From Faecalibacterium sp. (lineage in GTDB: Bacteria > Bacillota > Clostridia > Oscillospirales > Ruminococcaceae): a stretch of 64,000 nucleotides of DNA. Positions 8,722 through 17,233 of the stretch are shown here, in pieces. Position numbers and translations under genes: made by a program. Below the pieces are notes generated by a model, which saw nothing but the letters and a program-made list of their open reading frames with translations, did no database searches and had not been told where the DNA came from. The first letter of the stretch is position 1. Every line of letters begins with the position of its first letter. The stretch is from assembly GCA_022652735.1 (NCBI GenBank), contig JALCRP010000004.1:62001-126000 (forward strand), written 5' to 3'.

Positions 8722-9671
8722 TGCGCACTCGCTCCTTTCCAAAAATCCTGTGCCTTGGCCAAGGCCTCCTCTGCAAGACCGGGCGCGCCCGCGTCCAGCC
8801 AAACGATCTCTTTCATGCGGCGAAACCACGTCAGCTGGCGCTTCGCATAATTGCGAGAGGCCTGTTTCAGCTTTTCGACGCAGGGGGCCAAGCCTTCTTC
8901 GCCGGCAAAATACGGAAAAAGCTCTTTATAGCCGATCGCCTGTGCCGCCGTGCGAAAGGTTTCTCGGTTTTGGAACACAAATTCGGCCTCCCGCAAAAGG
9001 CCAGCGGCCAGCATCGCGTCCACACGGCGGTCGATCTTTTCATACAGCACGGCGCGCACGGGATAATCGAGGCCGAAAATCAGCGCACGATAAGGCGGCT
9101 CGTCGGGCAGGGATTCTTTTTTTTGTTCGGTTATGGTGCGGCCCGTGGCGCGGTAATGCTCCAAGGCGCGCAGCACCCGCACCGTATTGTGCGGATGTGT
9201 GGCCGCGGCTGCGGCCGGGTCGACGGCGGCCAGCTCCTGATACATTTGCTCCGGCCCGCGGGCGGCCAGCTCGTCCGCAAGGGCCGTGCGCAGCGCCGAA
9301 TCGGCCTTATCGGGCGCAAAGCGGACGCCCCGCAGAAAGCTTTCGAGATAAAGCCCTGTGCCGCCCGCCACAATGGGCAAATGCCCTTTGGCGGCAATTT
9401 CCTGCGCAGCCGCGGTGGCCATCGCCGTAAAATCGGCCACGCTGTAAGGTACTTCCGGCGAAAGGATGTCGATGCCGTAATGCGGGATACCGTGCCGTTC
9501 TGCGGGCGTTGCCTTCGCCGTGCCCACGGTAAGGCCGCGGTATACCTGCATGGAATCGGCGCTGATGATCTCGCCGCCCAGACGTTCGGCCAAAAAAACG
9601 CTTAGCGCGGTTTTGCCCGTCGCCGTGGGGCCGGCCACGGCCAGAATCGCCGGCTTAGACGATGCGTCCAA
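8718..9671 (-). CDS. miaA: tRNA dimethylallyltransferase
   Basis: Transfers a dimethylallyl group to N6 of A37 in tRNAs that read UNN codons. This is the first step of ms2i6A, completed by MiaB, which is also encoded in this window. 317 residues, normal length. The P-loop GPTATGKT is at about residues 14-21, followed by ISADSMQVYRGL with the catalytic Asp, and KESLPDEPPYRALIFGLD further on. The start is a TTG at 9671, 17 bases inside the end of mutL. It gives the expected short N-terminus before the P-loop; its RBS is weak, so coupling to mutL is likely. Confidence 0.95.
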   Translation of the reverse strand: MDASSKPAILAVAGPTATGKTALSVFLAERLGGEIISADSMQVYRGLTVGTAKATPAERHGIPHYGIDILSPEVPYSVADFTAMATAAAQEIAAKGHLPIVAGGTGLYLESFLRGVRFAPDKADSALRTALADELAARGPEQMYQELAAVDPAAAAATHPHNTVRVLRALEHYRATGRTITEQKKESLPDEPPYRALIFGLDYPVRAVLYEKIDRRVDAMLAAGLLREAEFVFQNRETFRTAAQAIGYKELFPYFAGEEGLAPCVEKLKQASRNYAKRQLTWFRRMKEIVWLDAGAPGLAEEALAKAQDFWKGASAQ

Positions 9672-11796
9672 ACTGTTTTTCCAGCTCCTTCCGCGTCAAT
9701 TTCAATACGCAGGGGCGCCCGTGCGGGCAAAACGGCGGCACCGCGCCGGACAAAATTTGCTCTGCCAAGGCGATCAGCTGTACCGGATCGGTGCGGTCGC
9801 CGGCCTTGATCGCGGCACGGCAGGCAATGGAATGCAGCACCCACTCGGTTTTTTCGCTCAAAGCGTCGCGGCTGCCCTTTGCCAGCTTCGCGGCCAACTC
9901 CACCGTCAGGCTTTCAATGTCGTCCGGCTCTACATCGCACGGCACCTGCCGTACTGCAACGGTATTGCCGCCGAAATCGTCCGCCTCAAAGCCGGAAGCG
10001 CACAGCAGCTCGGCATTATCCAGCACAGCCTGTTTTTCCTCTGCCGTCAGTTCGACGGCAACGGGCGCCAGCAACATCTGCCCGGCCACATCGCCGTAGT
10101 GTTTTGCCAGCTGCTCATATAAAATGCGCTCGTGTGCGGCATGCTTGTCGATCAGGCAAACTTCATCCTCGCCGCGCTGGGCTACAATGTAGGTGCGGAA
10201 CAATTCGCCCACATACTGCAAAGGCTCCGTCTGCGGCTCATCCAAAAAGGTAGTCTGCTGGGTGCCAAGCTCATTCGAGAATTCCGGCTCGGTATCCGTG
10301 ACATCGCCTGTGCCCGGCATGGCTGCGGAATTCTCCGTTATATCGCCCGGCACGGCCGTAAAAATATTAGTTTTGTCCGCCTTCTGTGCCGAATCTTCGG
10401 GCACAGCCGCTTGGCCCTTCCCCTTGTATGCGCCGAAAAGCGCCTGCTGCGGGGCGGCTTCGTCTGCGCCGGGCAAAATATCCAGCCCGCGCTCGTCGGC
10501 GGCCGCCGTGCGGAAAGCCGTGGGCGCACAGGCTGGGCTGTGCATGGTCAGGCGCGTATCCGGCCCAAGCGCCGCGGGCGCGTTTTCTTCCGTTAAAATG
10601 TCCTCGTCCGAGATGCCGTGTTTCAGTGCCCCCGGCTCCGACTGCGCCGGAACCACGGCAGAAAGCCCTGTATGGTATTCTTGCTTTACAGCATCTTGTG
10701 CTGCTTGTTCGGCCGGGCTTTCGGCTTTGCCTGCGCCATCCTGTGCCCCATCGGCCGCAACGGCGTTTTCGCCTTTTCCCGGGAAAGAAAACAGGCATTC
10801 GCCGCTGCCGGGCTGCGCCAGCGCCAGCTTGACGGCGTGATATACGGCGTCGAACACATCGTTTTCCCGGGCAAAGCGCACCTCGGTTTTGGCCGGATGC
10901 ACGTTCACGTCCACAAGCTCTGCAGGCATGGAAATCATCAGGATGCCGCCCGGAAACTTTCCCTGCATGGCCGTGCCCTTAAAGGCGGTTTCCATTGCCG
11001 CCATAATCGTGCGGTTTTTGATATAACGGCCGTTGATATAAAACAGCTGCATACCGCGGCTGGCGCGACAGCCCTTCGGCGGTGTCACCAGCCCACACAC
11101 ATGATAATTTCCGCTGGTATCGTCCACAGCCAGTAGGCCGCGGGCAAACTCTCGGCCCAAAACGGCATAGGCGGCGCTCATCAGTTTGCCGTCGCCGGGG
11201 GCCACATACTGCACTTTGCCCTCGCGGACAAATTTGAAGCTGATCTCGGGGTGGCTCAGCGCCGCGTGGTTCACAACGTCCGCGACAAACGTCCCCTCGC
11301 TCGAATCCTTTTTCAAAAACTTCATGCGCGCCGGCGTATTGTAAAACAAATCCCGTACACGGATGGTTGTGCCCGTACCGCGGGCGCCCGTTTCTATGCT
11401 GCATGTTTCCCCGCCCTCGATGCGATAATCGCACGCGAACTCTTCGTCGGCCGTCTTGGTCAGTACTTCTACTTTTGCTACGCTGGCGATCGAGGCCAAC
11501 GCCTCGCCACGGAAGCCGAGCGTATGGATATGGTCAAGGTCCTCTGCCGTGGCGATCTTGCTCGTGGCGTGGCGGATAAATGCTTTGTCAATCTGGTCGG
11601 TGTCGATGCCGCAGCCGTCGTCGCTGATTTCCAGAAAGCGCACCCCGCCATTTTCGATCGTGACGGTGATTTGCCCGGCCCCTGCGTCAATCGCGTTCTC
11701 CAAAAGCTCCTTCACGGCAGAGGCCGGCCGCTCCACAACCTCGCCGGCGGCGATCAGTTCCGCCGTATGCTTGTCCAGAACATGAATTTCCGCCAT
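9655..11796 (-). CDS. mutL: DNA mismatch repair protein MutL
   Basis: 713 residues. The N-terminal GHKL ATPase shows ELLENAIDAGA, DDGCGID and GFRGEALASIASV. A long variable acidic linker (about residues 330-520) is followed by the C-terminal dimerisation/endonuclease domain. That domain has DKHAAHERILYE, a variant of the metal-binding DQHA(x2)E(x4)E motif with Lys for Gln, and near the end CPHGRP. MutL links MutS mismatch recognition to strand incision, and the intact E residues suggest an active nuclease type. AGGAGG lies ten bases before the ATG. It lies downstream of mutS and leads the mutL-miaA-HlyD overlapping set. Confidence 0.96.
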   Translation of the reverse strand: MAEIHVLDKHTAELIAAGEVVERPASAVKELLENAIDAGAGQITVTIENGGVRFLEISDDGCGIDTDQIDKAFIRHATSKIATAEDLDHIHTLGFRGEALASIASVAKVEVLTKTADEEFACDYRIEGGETCSIETGARGTGTTIRVRDLFYNTPARMKFLKKDSSEGTFVADVVNHAALSHPEISFKFVREGKVQYVAPGDGKLMSAAYAVLGREFARGLLAVDDTSGNYHVCGLVTPPKGCRASRGMQLFYINGRYIKNRTIMAAMETAFKGTAMQGKFPGGILMISMPAELVDVNVHPAKTEVRFARENDVFDAVYHAVKLALAQPGSGECLFSFPGKGENAVAADGAQDGAGKAESPAEQAAQDAVKQEYHTGLSAVVPAQSEPGALKHGISDEDILTEENAPAALGPDTRLTMHSPACAPTAFRTAAADERGLDILPGADEAAPQQALFGAYKGKGQAAVPEDSAQKADKTNIFTAVPGDITENSAAMPGTGDVTDTEPEFSNELGTQQTTFLDEPQTEPLQYVGELFRTYIVAQRGEDEVCLIDKHAAHERILYEQLAKHYGDVAGQMLLAPVAVELTAEEKQAVLDNAELLCASGFEADDFGGNTVAVRQVPCDVEPDDIESLTVELAAKLAKGSRDALSEKTEWVLHSIACRAAIKAGDRTDPVQLIALAEQILSGAVPPFCPHGRPCVLKLTRKELEKQFGRIV

Positions 11797-11937
11797 CCTG
11801 CTTTTCCTCCTGCCCTTCGTGCGCTCCGCGCCGTGCGCGGCAAGCCCTTAACGAAAGCGCCAAATCGTGCACCGTGTATGTTTATCGAGCAAAATGCCCC
11901 GCCGCTGCGGCCTTCTTTTTACGTTGTCTTTCCTTGC

Positions 11938-14556
11938 TTACCCGGAAATCGAGCCTTTCAGCGTCTTTTTTAGCTCATACAAAAAGCCCAGCGCCTCAAT
12001 AGGCGTCATCGTATCCATATTGGTTTTTTCCAGATTTTCCAGCAGCTCGGCGGGGATAGCGGGCGAAGCATATTCTTCCACCGCATCAAAATCAAGCTGC
12101 TCGACCTTGTGTGCGTCGGGCGCGTTGGCTTCCAATACTTTCAAGATCTGCCGGGCGCGTTTTGTCACGCTGCCGGGCAGGCCGGCCAACTTTGCCACTT
12201 CGATGCCATAGCTGTCATCGGCGGGGCCGGGTACAATTTTGCGCAGAAAAGTAATGTCCTCGCCGCGCTTTTTTACCGCAATATTGTAGTTTTTCACGCC
12301 GTTCATCGTGTTTTCCAAATCGGTCAGCTCATGATAGTGCGTGGCAAACAGCGTTTTGCAGCCAAGCCCCTGCCCTTTTTCGCAGATGTGCTCCACAACG
12401 GCGCGCGCAATGCTCATACCGTCAAACGTCGAGGTGCCGCGGCCAATCTCATCCAGCACGACAAGGCTTTTCGGCGTCGCCGATTTCAGGATTTCCGCCA
12501 CTTCCGTCATCTCGACCATAAAGGTAGATTGGCCCGCGGCCAAATCGTCCGAAGCGCCCACGCGCGTAAAGATGGCGTCCACAATGCCGACATGGCATTC
12601 TTTAGCCGGCACAAAGCTGCCGATCTGCGCCATCAGCGCAATCAACGCGTTTTGGCGCATATAGGTCGATTTTCCGGCCATATTCGGGCCGGTGATGATA
12701 AGGCAGCGGTTTTCGTTTTCATCCAGCAGCGTATCATTCGGCACAAAAAGGCTGCCGGCCAATACCTGCTCGACAACAGGGTGCCGCCCGTCCACGATTT
12801 TCAGCTCGCCGGAATCGTCCACCGCAGGGCGGCAGTAGTTGTTATCGACGGCCACCTGCGCCAGCGCTGTCAGTACATCCAGCCGCGCCACAGCGGCGGC
12901 GGTATCCTGGATGCGCCCCAGCTGATCGGAGATGATTTGCAGCAGCTCGTTAAAAAGCTGCCGTTCCAATACAATTAAGCGCTCGTGTGCGCCGAGGATC
13001 TTGCTTTCCAGCTCTTTCAGCTCCTGCGTAATATAGCGCTCGCCGGTTGTCAGCGTCTGCTTGCGGATGTACGTTTCGGGCACCTGCGCTTTGTACGAGT
13101 TGCTGACCTCGATGTAATAGCCAAACACATGGTTATAGCCAACTTTCAGCTTGGGGATGCCGGTTTCTTCGCGCATACGGGTTTCCAGCTCGGCCAATAC
13201 GCCCTTGGAATTGTCGCGCAGGCTGCGCAGCTCGTCCACTTCAACGTTATAGCCGGCCAAAATCACGCCGCCGTCTTTCAAGGTAGAAGGCGCCTCCGGG
13301 CTGACGCAGGCATAAATTTTATCGCGGATGTCCGTCAGCGGGTCGATTTCGGCGGCAAGCTCCTCAAGCTCCGGGCAGCCGCAGCCCGCGATTTTCTCTT
13401 TCAAATGGGGCAGATGATCGCAGGTTTGGGCCAGCGCATAAATTTCTTTCGGCGTTGCCGAGCCGTATACCGCGCGCGTCATCAGGCGCTCAATATCAAA
13501 AATATAGCGAAGCGTATCGGCAAGGTCGCCGCGCATCACGGTTTCTTCATACAGCTTCTGCACGGCGTTCAGGCGCGCATTGATGCGTTCGGCCGAAACA
13601 AGCGGCTGCTCGATCCAGCTGCGCAGCAGGCGCTTGCCCATCGCCGTCTGGGTCTTATCCAATACCCACAAAAGTGTGCCGCGCTTTTCGCGGCCGCGCA
13701 GCGTTTCCGTCAGCTCCAAATTTGCGCGCGTAACGGGCGAAAGCCGCATAAACTGCGCCTCGCTGTAGTTTTCGACGGTTTTTAGGCGCTCCACGCCCTT
13801 TTTCTGTGTGTCGTGCAGGTATTGCAGCAGCGCGCCCATCGCGTAGCGCACAAGGCCGTCCGGCGCAATGTCGACCTTGCCGGCCCAATCGCGCCCGAAC
13901 TGATCTTCCAGCTCTGTCTGGATCAGGCCCGGCGTATAGCGCTCGTCCTCCATCAGCTCGACCGAACAGGACAAATGCTTTTTCACATAAGCCGTCACGG
14001 TACGCGCATCCAGCACGTTTTCGTTGATTAAAAGCTCGCTCGGGCGATAGCGGCAAAGCTCTGTCAAGATGGCGTCGGCAATGGTATCGCTTGCAAGCTC
14101 GGTGGCGTGGGCCGTGCCCGTGGAAATATCGGCAAAGCACACGCCCGCCTTTTTCCCTTTTAAGTATACGCTGCAAAGATAGTTGTTTTTGTCGTCTTGC
14201 AGCATGCTGCTCTCGATCACGGTGCCAGGCGTTACAACACGGATGATGTCGCGCTTAACGAGGCCTTTTGCCAAGGTCGGGTCTTCCATCTGCTCGCAGA
14301 TGGCAACCTTGTACCCCTTGGCGATCAGGCGCGCCATATAAACTTCGTAGCTGTGAAACGGCACACCGCACATCGGCGCGCGCTCTTCTTGGCCGCACTG
14401 CTTGCCCGTCAGTGTTAAGTCCAGCTCACGCGAGGCTGTCAGCGCGTCGTCGTAGAACATCTCGTAAAAATCGCCGATGCGGTAGAATAAGATCTCGTCC
14501 TTATGCTGGTTTTTGATCTCAAAATACTGCTGCATCATGGGGGAAAAATCCGCCAT
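11938..14556 (-). CDS. mutS: DNA mismatch repair protein MutS
   Basis: 872 residues from the ATG at 14556; an ATG 63 bases further upstream would add an unlikely basic extension. Domain I shows GDFYEMFYDDA, whose Phe-x-Glu contacts the mispair. The connector, lever and clamp follow. The ATPase contains the P-loop GPNMAGKSTYMRQ (about residue 600), the Walker B region VVLDEIGRGTSTFDG and FATHYHEL. It recognises base mismatches and recruits MutL. The distance from mutL (141 bases, no obvious terminator) fits one operon. Confidence 0.97.
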   Translation of the reverse strand: MADFSPMMQQYFEIKNQHKDEILFYRIGDFYEMFYDDALTASRELDLTLTGKQCGQEERAPMCGVPFHSYEVYMARLIAKGYKVAICEQMEDPTLAKGLVKRDIIRVVTPGTVIESSMLQDDKNNYLCSVYLKGKKAGVCFADISTGTAHATELASDTIADAILTELCRYRPSELLINENVLDARTVTAYVKKHLSCSVELMEDERYTPGLIQTELEDQFGRDWAGKVDIAPDGLVRYAMGALLQYLHDTQKKGVERLKTVENYSEAQFMRLSPVTRANLELTETLRGREKRGTLLWVLDKTQTAMGKRLLRSWIEQPLVSAERINARLNAVQKLYEETVMRGDLADTLRYIFDIERLMTRAVYGSATPKEIYALAQTCDHLPHLKEKIAGCGCPELEELAAEIDPLTDIRDKIYACVSPEAPSTLKDGGVILAGYNVEVDELRSLRDNSKGVLAELETRMREETGIPKLKVGYNHVFGYYIEVSNSYKAQVPETYIRKQTLTTGERYITQELKELESKILGAHERLIVLERQLFNELLQIISDQLGRIQDTAAAVARLDVLTALAQVAVDNNYCRPAVDDSGELKIVDGRHPVVEQVLAGSLFVPNDTLLDENENRCLIITGPNMAGKSTYMRQNALIALMAQIGSFVPAKECHVGIVDAIFTRVGASDDLAAGQSTFMVEMTEVAEILKSATPKSLVVLDEIGRGTSTFDGMSIARAVVEHICEKGQGLGCKTLFATHYHELTDLENTMNGVKNYNIAVKKRGEDITFLRKIVPGPADDSYGIEVAKLAGLPGSVTKRARQILKVLEANAPDAHKVEQLDFDAVEEYASPAIPAELLENLEKTNMDTMTPIEALGFLYELKKTLKGSISG

Positions 14557-14689
14557 GAGAATCACCCGCCTGTTCTTCTGCGTTTTGGATGTGGTTTGGG
14601 CTTTATGCCGCGGTTTCACGCATTAAGGCAAAAAGCGCACGGCCTTTTCGGCCGGCGCCTTCTGCCAAACGATGCGCTCGGAAAAATGT

Positions 14690-15097
14690 TTAGTGGCAAC
14701 CGCCGCACGTAGAGCAGCTGCCGGTGCACTGGCTGCTCGGCTCCTCGACGGTCATCGGGTCGCCGCCGTTCATCGCGGTATTGATGATGGCATCAATATA
14801 GTTCACCATCGCCTCGGCCTCTTTTTTGGCCTCATTATAGGCCACCATGCCCGGGTGTGCGATGATTGCGCTGTACAGCGTGTTCACTTTTTCGTTCAGC
14901 TCGGCCACACGGGCCTCGTTGCGCTCGGTTTTGCCGATCTCATTGTTTAAGTCCATGCGCGCCAGATTGAATTCGCCGATCTGGTCCTGCAGCTTCTTGT
15001 CGGCATCCATCGCCTTGCGGGCAGAATCGAGCGTAAGATAGCGCGCGTCCGTTTGAAGCGCCGCCGCGGCGCGCTTAAAAAGGTCAATGCAATCCAT
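14690..15097 (-). CDS. ylbF: YlbF/YmcA-family regulator with Cys-rich tail
   Basis: A 135-residue, mostly helical protein of the Com_YlbF family. In Bacillus subtilis YlbF works with YmcA and YaaT as a complex that stimulates RNase Y-dependent RNA maturation, sporulation and competence, and binds Fe-S clusters. Here the helical core is residues 1-110 and the last residues carry CTGSCSTCGGCH, four Cys plus a terminal His that could hold metal or Fe-S. ymcA and yaaT are not in the window. It sits between miaB and mutS with short gaps; this miaB-ylbF-mutS-mutL arrangement is typical of Clostridia. Confidence 0.85.
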   Translation of the reverse strand: MDCIDLFKRAAAALQTDARYLTLDSARKAMDADKKLQDQIGEFNLARMDLNNEIGKTERNEARVAELNEKVNTLYSAIIAHPGMVAYNEAKKEAEAMVNYIDAIINTAMNGGDPMTVEEPSSQCTGSCSTCGGCH

Positions 15098-15163
15098 ATT
15101 TTTTCTCCTTTTTGTTGGGTGTTTCTTTTTGATATATGGCGAAAAGAAAGGCGAAAACCCGCC

Positions 15164-16549
15164 TTATGCTTCTTTGCACTGCCCAAGCAGCACGGTGGCC
15201 CGTGCGCCCGTCAGTTCGATTTCGGCATAGCTGCCAATTTTGCTTTCGTCGGCCAAAAATTCCACGGTAAGGTTATTGTCCAGCCGGCCCGAAAGGGTGC
15301 CCTCTTCACGGCCGTAGCCTTCGACAAGGACACGTACCGTCTTTCCCACCAGCTCGGCCGTCTTTTCGATGGCGATCGCATCCTGCGTATCCAAAAGGCG
15401 CTGCATGCGGTCGGTTTTCTCCTTGCGGGGCGTCGGGTCAGGCAAAAGGGCGGCTTTGGTGCCCTCGCGCTTGGAATAGATAAAGGTGAACAGCTGCATA
15501 TAGCCGACAGTTTTTACAAGCGCAAGCGTCGCGGCAAAATCTTCTTCGGTTTCGCCGGGAAATCCCACAATAATGTCGCTTGAAAACGTGATGCCGGGCA
15601 CACGCTGCCGCGCATAATCAATCAGCGCAAGATACTGCTCGACGTTATAATGGCGGTTCATGGCGGCCAAAAGCCGATCCGAACCGCTTTGCACGGGCAG
15701 GTGCAGATGCTTGCACAGATGCGGCTCGGCGGCGATCGTATCGATCAGCTTGCGGCTGGCATCCTTGGGGTGGCTTGTCATAAAGCGAACCCGATAATCG
15801 CCCGGCACCGTGCACAGCAAATGCAGCAGGTCGGAAAAATCCATGCCTTCTTCCAAGCCCTTACCGTAGCTGTTTACGTTTTGACCCAAAAGCGTGATTT
15901 CCTTGTAGCCCGCGGCCACAAGGCCCTTAAACTCCGCCAGAATATCGGCCGGGCGGCGGCTTTTTTCGCGCCCGCGCACATACGGCACGATGCAGTAGGT
16001 GCAGAAATTGTCGCAGCCGTACATGATTGGCAGCCATGCGCGGAAATCACTTTCGCGCCGCACCGGGATGTGCTCAACAATCACCGGGCGCTGGGCCGGC
16101 GCAAGCAAGATGCGTTTTTTGCCCTCCAGCTTTTGGCTCAAAAGCTGCGGCAGCGTATCAATGCCGTCTACGCCAAAAACAAGATCGACATAAGGGTAGC
16201 TTTTCCGAAGTTTGTCCACAATATGCTGCTGGTTTGCCATACAGCCGCACAAACCGATAATCAGCCCCGGCTTTTTCTCTTTCAACGCTTTGAGCGCGCC
16301 CACATTGCCGAACACACGCTGCTCGGCATGCTCGCGCACAGCACAGGTATTATACAAAATGAGGTCGGCATCCTCCGGCCTATCACACAGGCCGTAACCA
16401 ATATCGCACAAAACCCCTTTGATGCGTTCGCCGTCCGAAACGTTTTGTTGGCAGCCGAAGCTGTGGATGTACGCCATCGGCGGCGCCGCATATACTTCGG
16501 CAACAAGCTTTTCCGCCGCGGGGTCATGCTGAAAATCCAAGAATTCCAA
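15164..16549 (-). CDS. miaB: tRNA-2-methylthio-N6-dimethylallyladenosine synthase
   Basis: A radical-SAM methylthiotransferase that adds the 2-methylthio group to i6A37 of tRNA, acting after MiaA. It has the N-terminal UPF0004 domain (SFGCQQNVSDGERI, CAVREHAEQR, GLCGCMA), the radical SAM CxxxCxxC motif in CDNFCTYCIVPYVRGRE, and a C-terminal TRAM domain. I start at the TTG at 16549 (461 residues). AAGGAG lies six bases upstream, whereas the ATG at 16612 coincides with the predicted transcription start of the promoter at 16618-16646 and would have no leader. Confidence 0.94.
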   Translation of the reverse strand: MEFLDFQHDPAAEKLVAEVYAAPPMAYIHSFGCQQNVSDGERIKGVLCDIGYGLCDRPEDADLILYNTCAVREHAEQRVFGNVGALKALKEKKPGLIIGLCGCMANQQHIVDKLRKSYPYVDLVFGVDGIDTLPQLLSQKLEGKKRILLAPAQRPVIVEHIPVRRESDFRAWLPIMYGCDNFCTYCIVPYVRGREKSRRPADILAEFKGLVAAGYKEITLLGQNVNSYGKGLEEGMDFSDLLHLLCTVPGDYRVRFMTSHPKDASRKLIDTIAAEPHLCKHLHLPVQSGSDRLLAAMNRHYNVEQYLALIDYARQRVPGITFSSDIIVGFPGETEEDFAATLALVKTVGYMQLFTFIYSKREGTKAALLPDPTPRKEKTDRMQRLLDTQDAIAIEKTAELVGKTVRVLVEGYGREEGTLSGRLDNNLTVEFLADESKIGSYAEIELTGARATVLLGQCKEA

Positions 16550-16617
16550 AAGGCTCTCCTTCTGCCGCGGCGCTCCATTTTGTAGCCCAAAGCGGCGGCT
16601 ATCACTATACATGGTAG

Positions 16618-16646
16618 ATTATACACGAACGCCCCTGCTCTGGCAA
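16618..16646 (-). promoter_or_regulatory. SigmaA-type promoter for miaB
   Basis: Read leftward: TTGCCA (16641-16646), 17 bases, perfect TATAAT (16618-16623). Predicted start near 16611. It decides the miaB start codon in favour of TTG at 16549. Confidence 0.75.
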
Positions 16647-16668
16647 GCTGTCGGCGCAGTTTTCGGCA

Positions 16669-16701
16669 TAAAAAACAGCCCGGCAGAACGCTGCCGGGCT
16701 G
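16669..16701 (-). terminator. Intrinsic terminator after perR-like gene
   Basis: Read leftward: CAGCCCGGCAG, loop CGTT, CTGCCGGGCTG (11 bp perfect) followed by TTTTTT. Confidence 0.9.
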
Positions 16702-16713
16702 CAAGCCGCAAAA

Positions 16714-17094
16714 TCAGTTGCTCGATTTGCCGCGGCATTTGCCGCATACGCCGAACAATGTAAGCGAATAATCTTCGATTTTTCCGGCGCCCGCCTCAAT
16801 GATCTGCAGCAGGGCCGCATCGTCAAGCTCTACGTCCGTCACGCTGCCGCAGCAGGTGCAGTACATATGGCTGTGCTCCCGCAAGGTATGATCGAAGCGA
16901 TCCGCATGGCCGGGAACCGAGACGCGGCGGATGCGTTTCGCATCCGCCAAAACGTTCAGGTTTCGATATACGGTACCAAGGCTCAGCCCCGGGCTTTCTC
17001 TGCTTGCAATTTCGTAGATTTCTTCCGCCGTCGGGTGATCGTCCAGCGCGGCCACTTTTTTCAGCACAAGTTCCCTTTGCCGAGAATAACGCAT
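16714..17094 (-). CDS. perR: Fur-family regulator, PerR-like
   Basis: 126 residues from the ATG at 17094, preceded by AGGAG; an upstream ATG at 17118 places that RBS inside the gene. It has an N-terminal winged helix (HPTAEEIYEIA, LGTVYRNLNVL) and a C-terminal metal-binding dimerisation domain. Two CxxC pairs (CTCC and CGKC) form a structural zinc site. The regulatory site HADRFDH...HSHMYC with Asp in VTDVEL resembles PerR (Asp) rather than Fur. PerR represses peroxide-defence genes and is inactivated by iron-catalysed His oxidation. Assignment to PerR rather than Fur or Zur rests on these residues only. Confidence 0.8.
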   Translation of the reverse strand: MRYSRQRELVLKKVAALDDHPTAEEIYEIASRESPGLSLGTVYRNLNVLADAKRIRRVSVPGHADRFDHTLREHSHMYCTCCGSVTDVELDDAALLQIIEAGAGKIEDYSLTLFGVCGKCRGKSSN

Positions 17095-17163
17095 TGCGTT
17101 TTCTCCTTTCTTTTCCATTTTGTTCTTTTGGCAAACTCAGGCAAATAGAAGCGATAATCGTTC

Positions 17164-17215
17164 CTATGATCTCTTGTTCGATTTTTATCATAGTGGATTT
17201 CTATCGTTTTGTCAA
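17164..17215 (-). promoter_or_regulatory. perR promoter with dyad covering the -10
   Basis: Read leftward: TTGACA (17210-17215), 17 bases, TATGAT (17187-17192). An inverted repeat CTATGAT (17164-17170) / ATCATAG (17187-17193), 16 bases apart, covers the -10 and start region. It could be an operator for autoregulation, but it is not a textbook Per box. Confidence 0.6.
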
Positions 17216-17233
17216 TCATTCTTTCTTAAAATT

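Noticed and set aside
16550-16612. ATG at 16612 as the miaB start
   Set aside because: It coincides with the predicted transcription start of a strong promoter; the TTG at 16549 has a good RBS.
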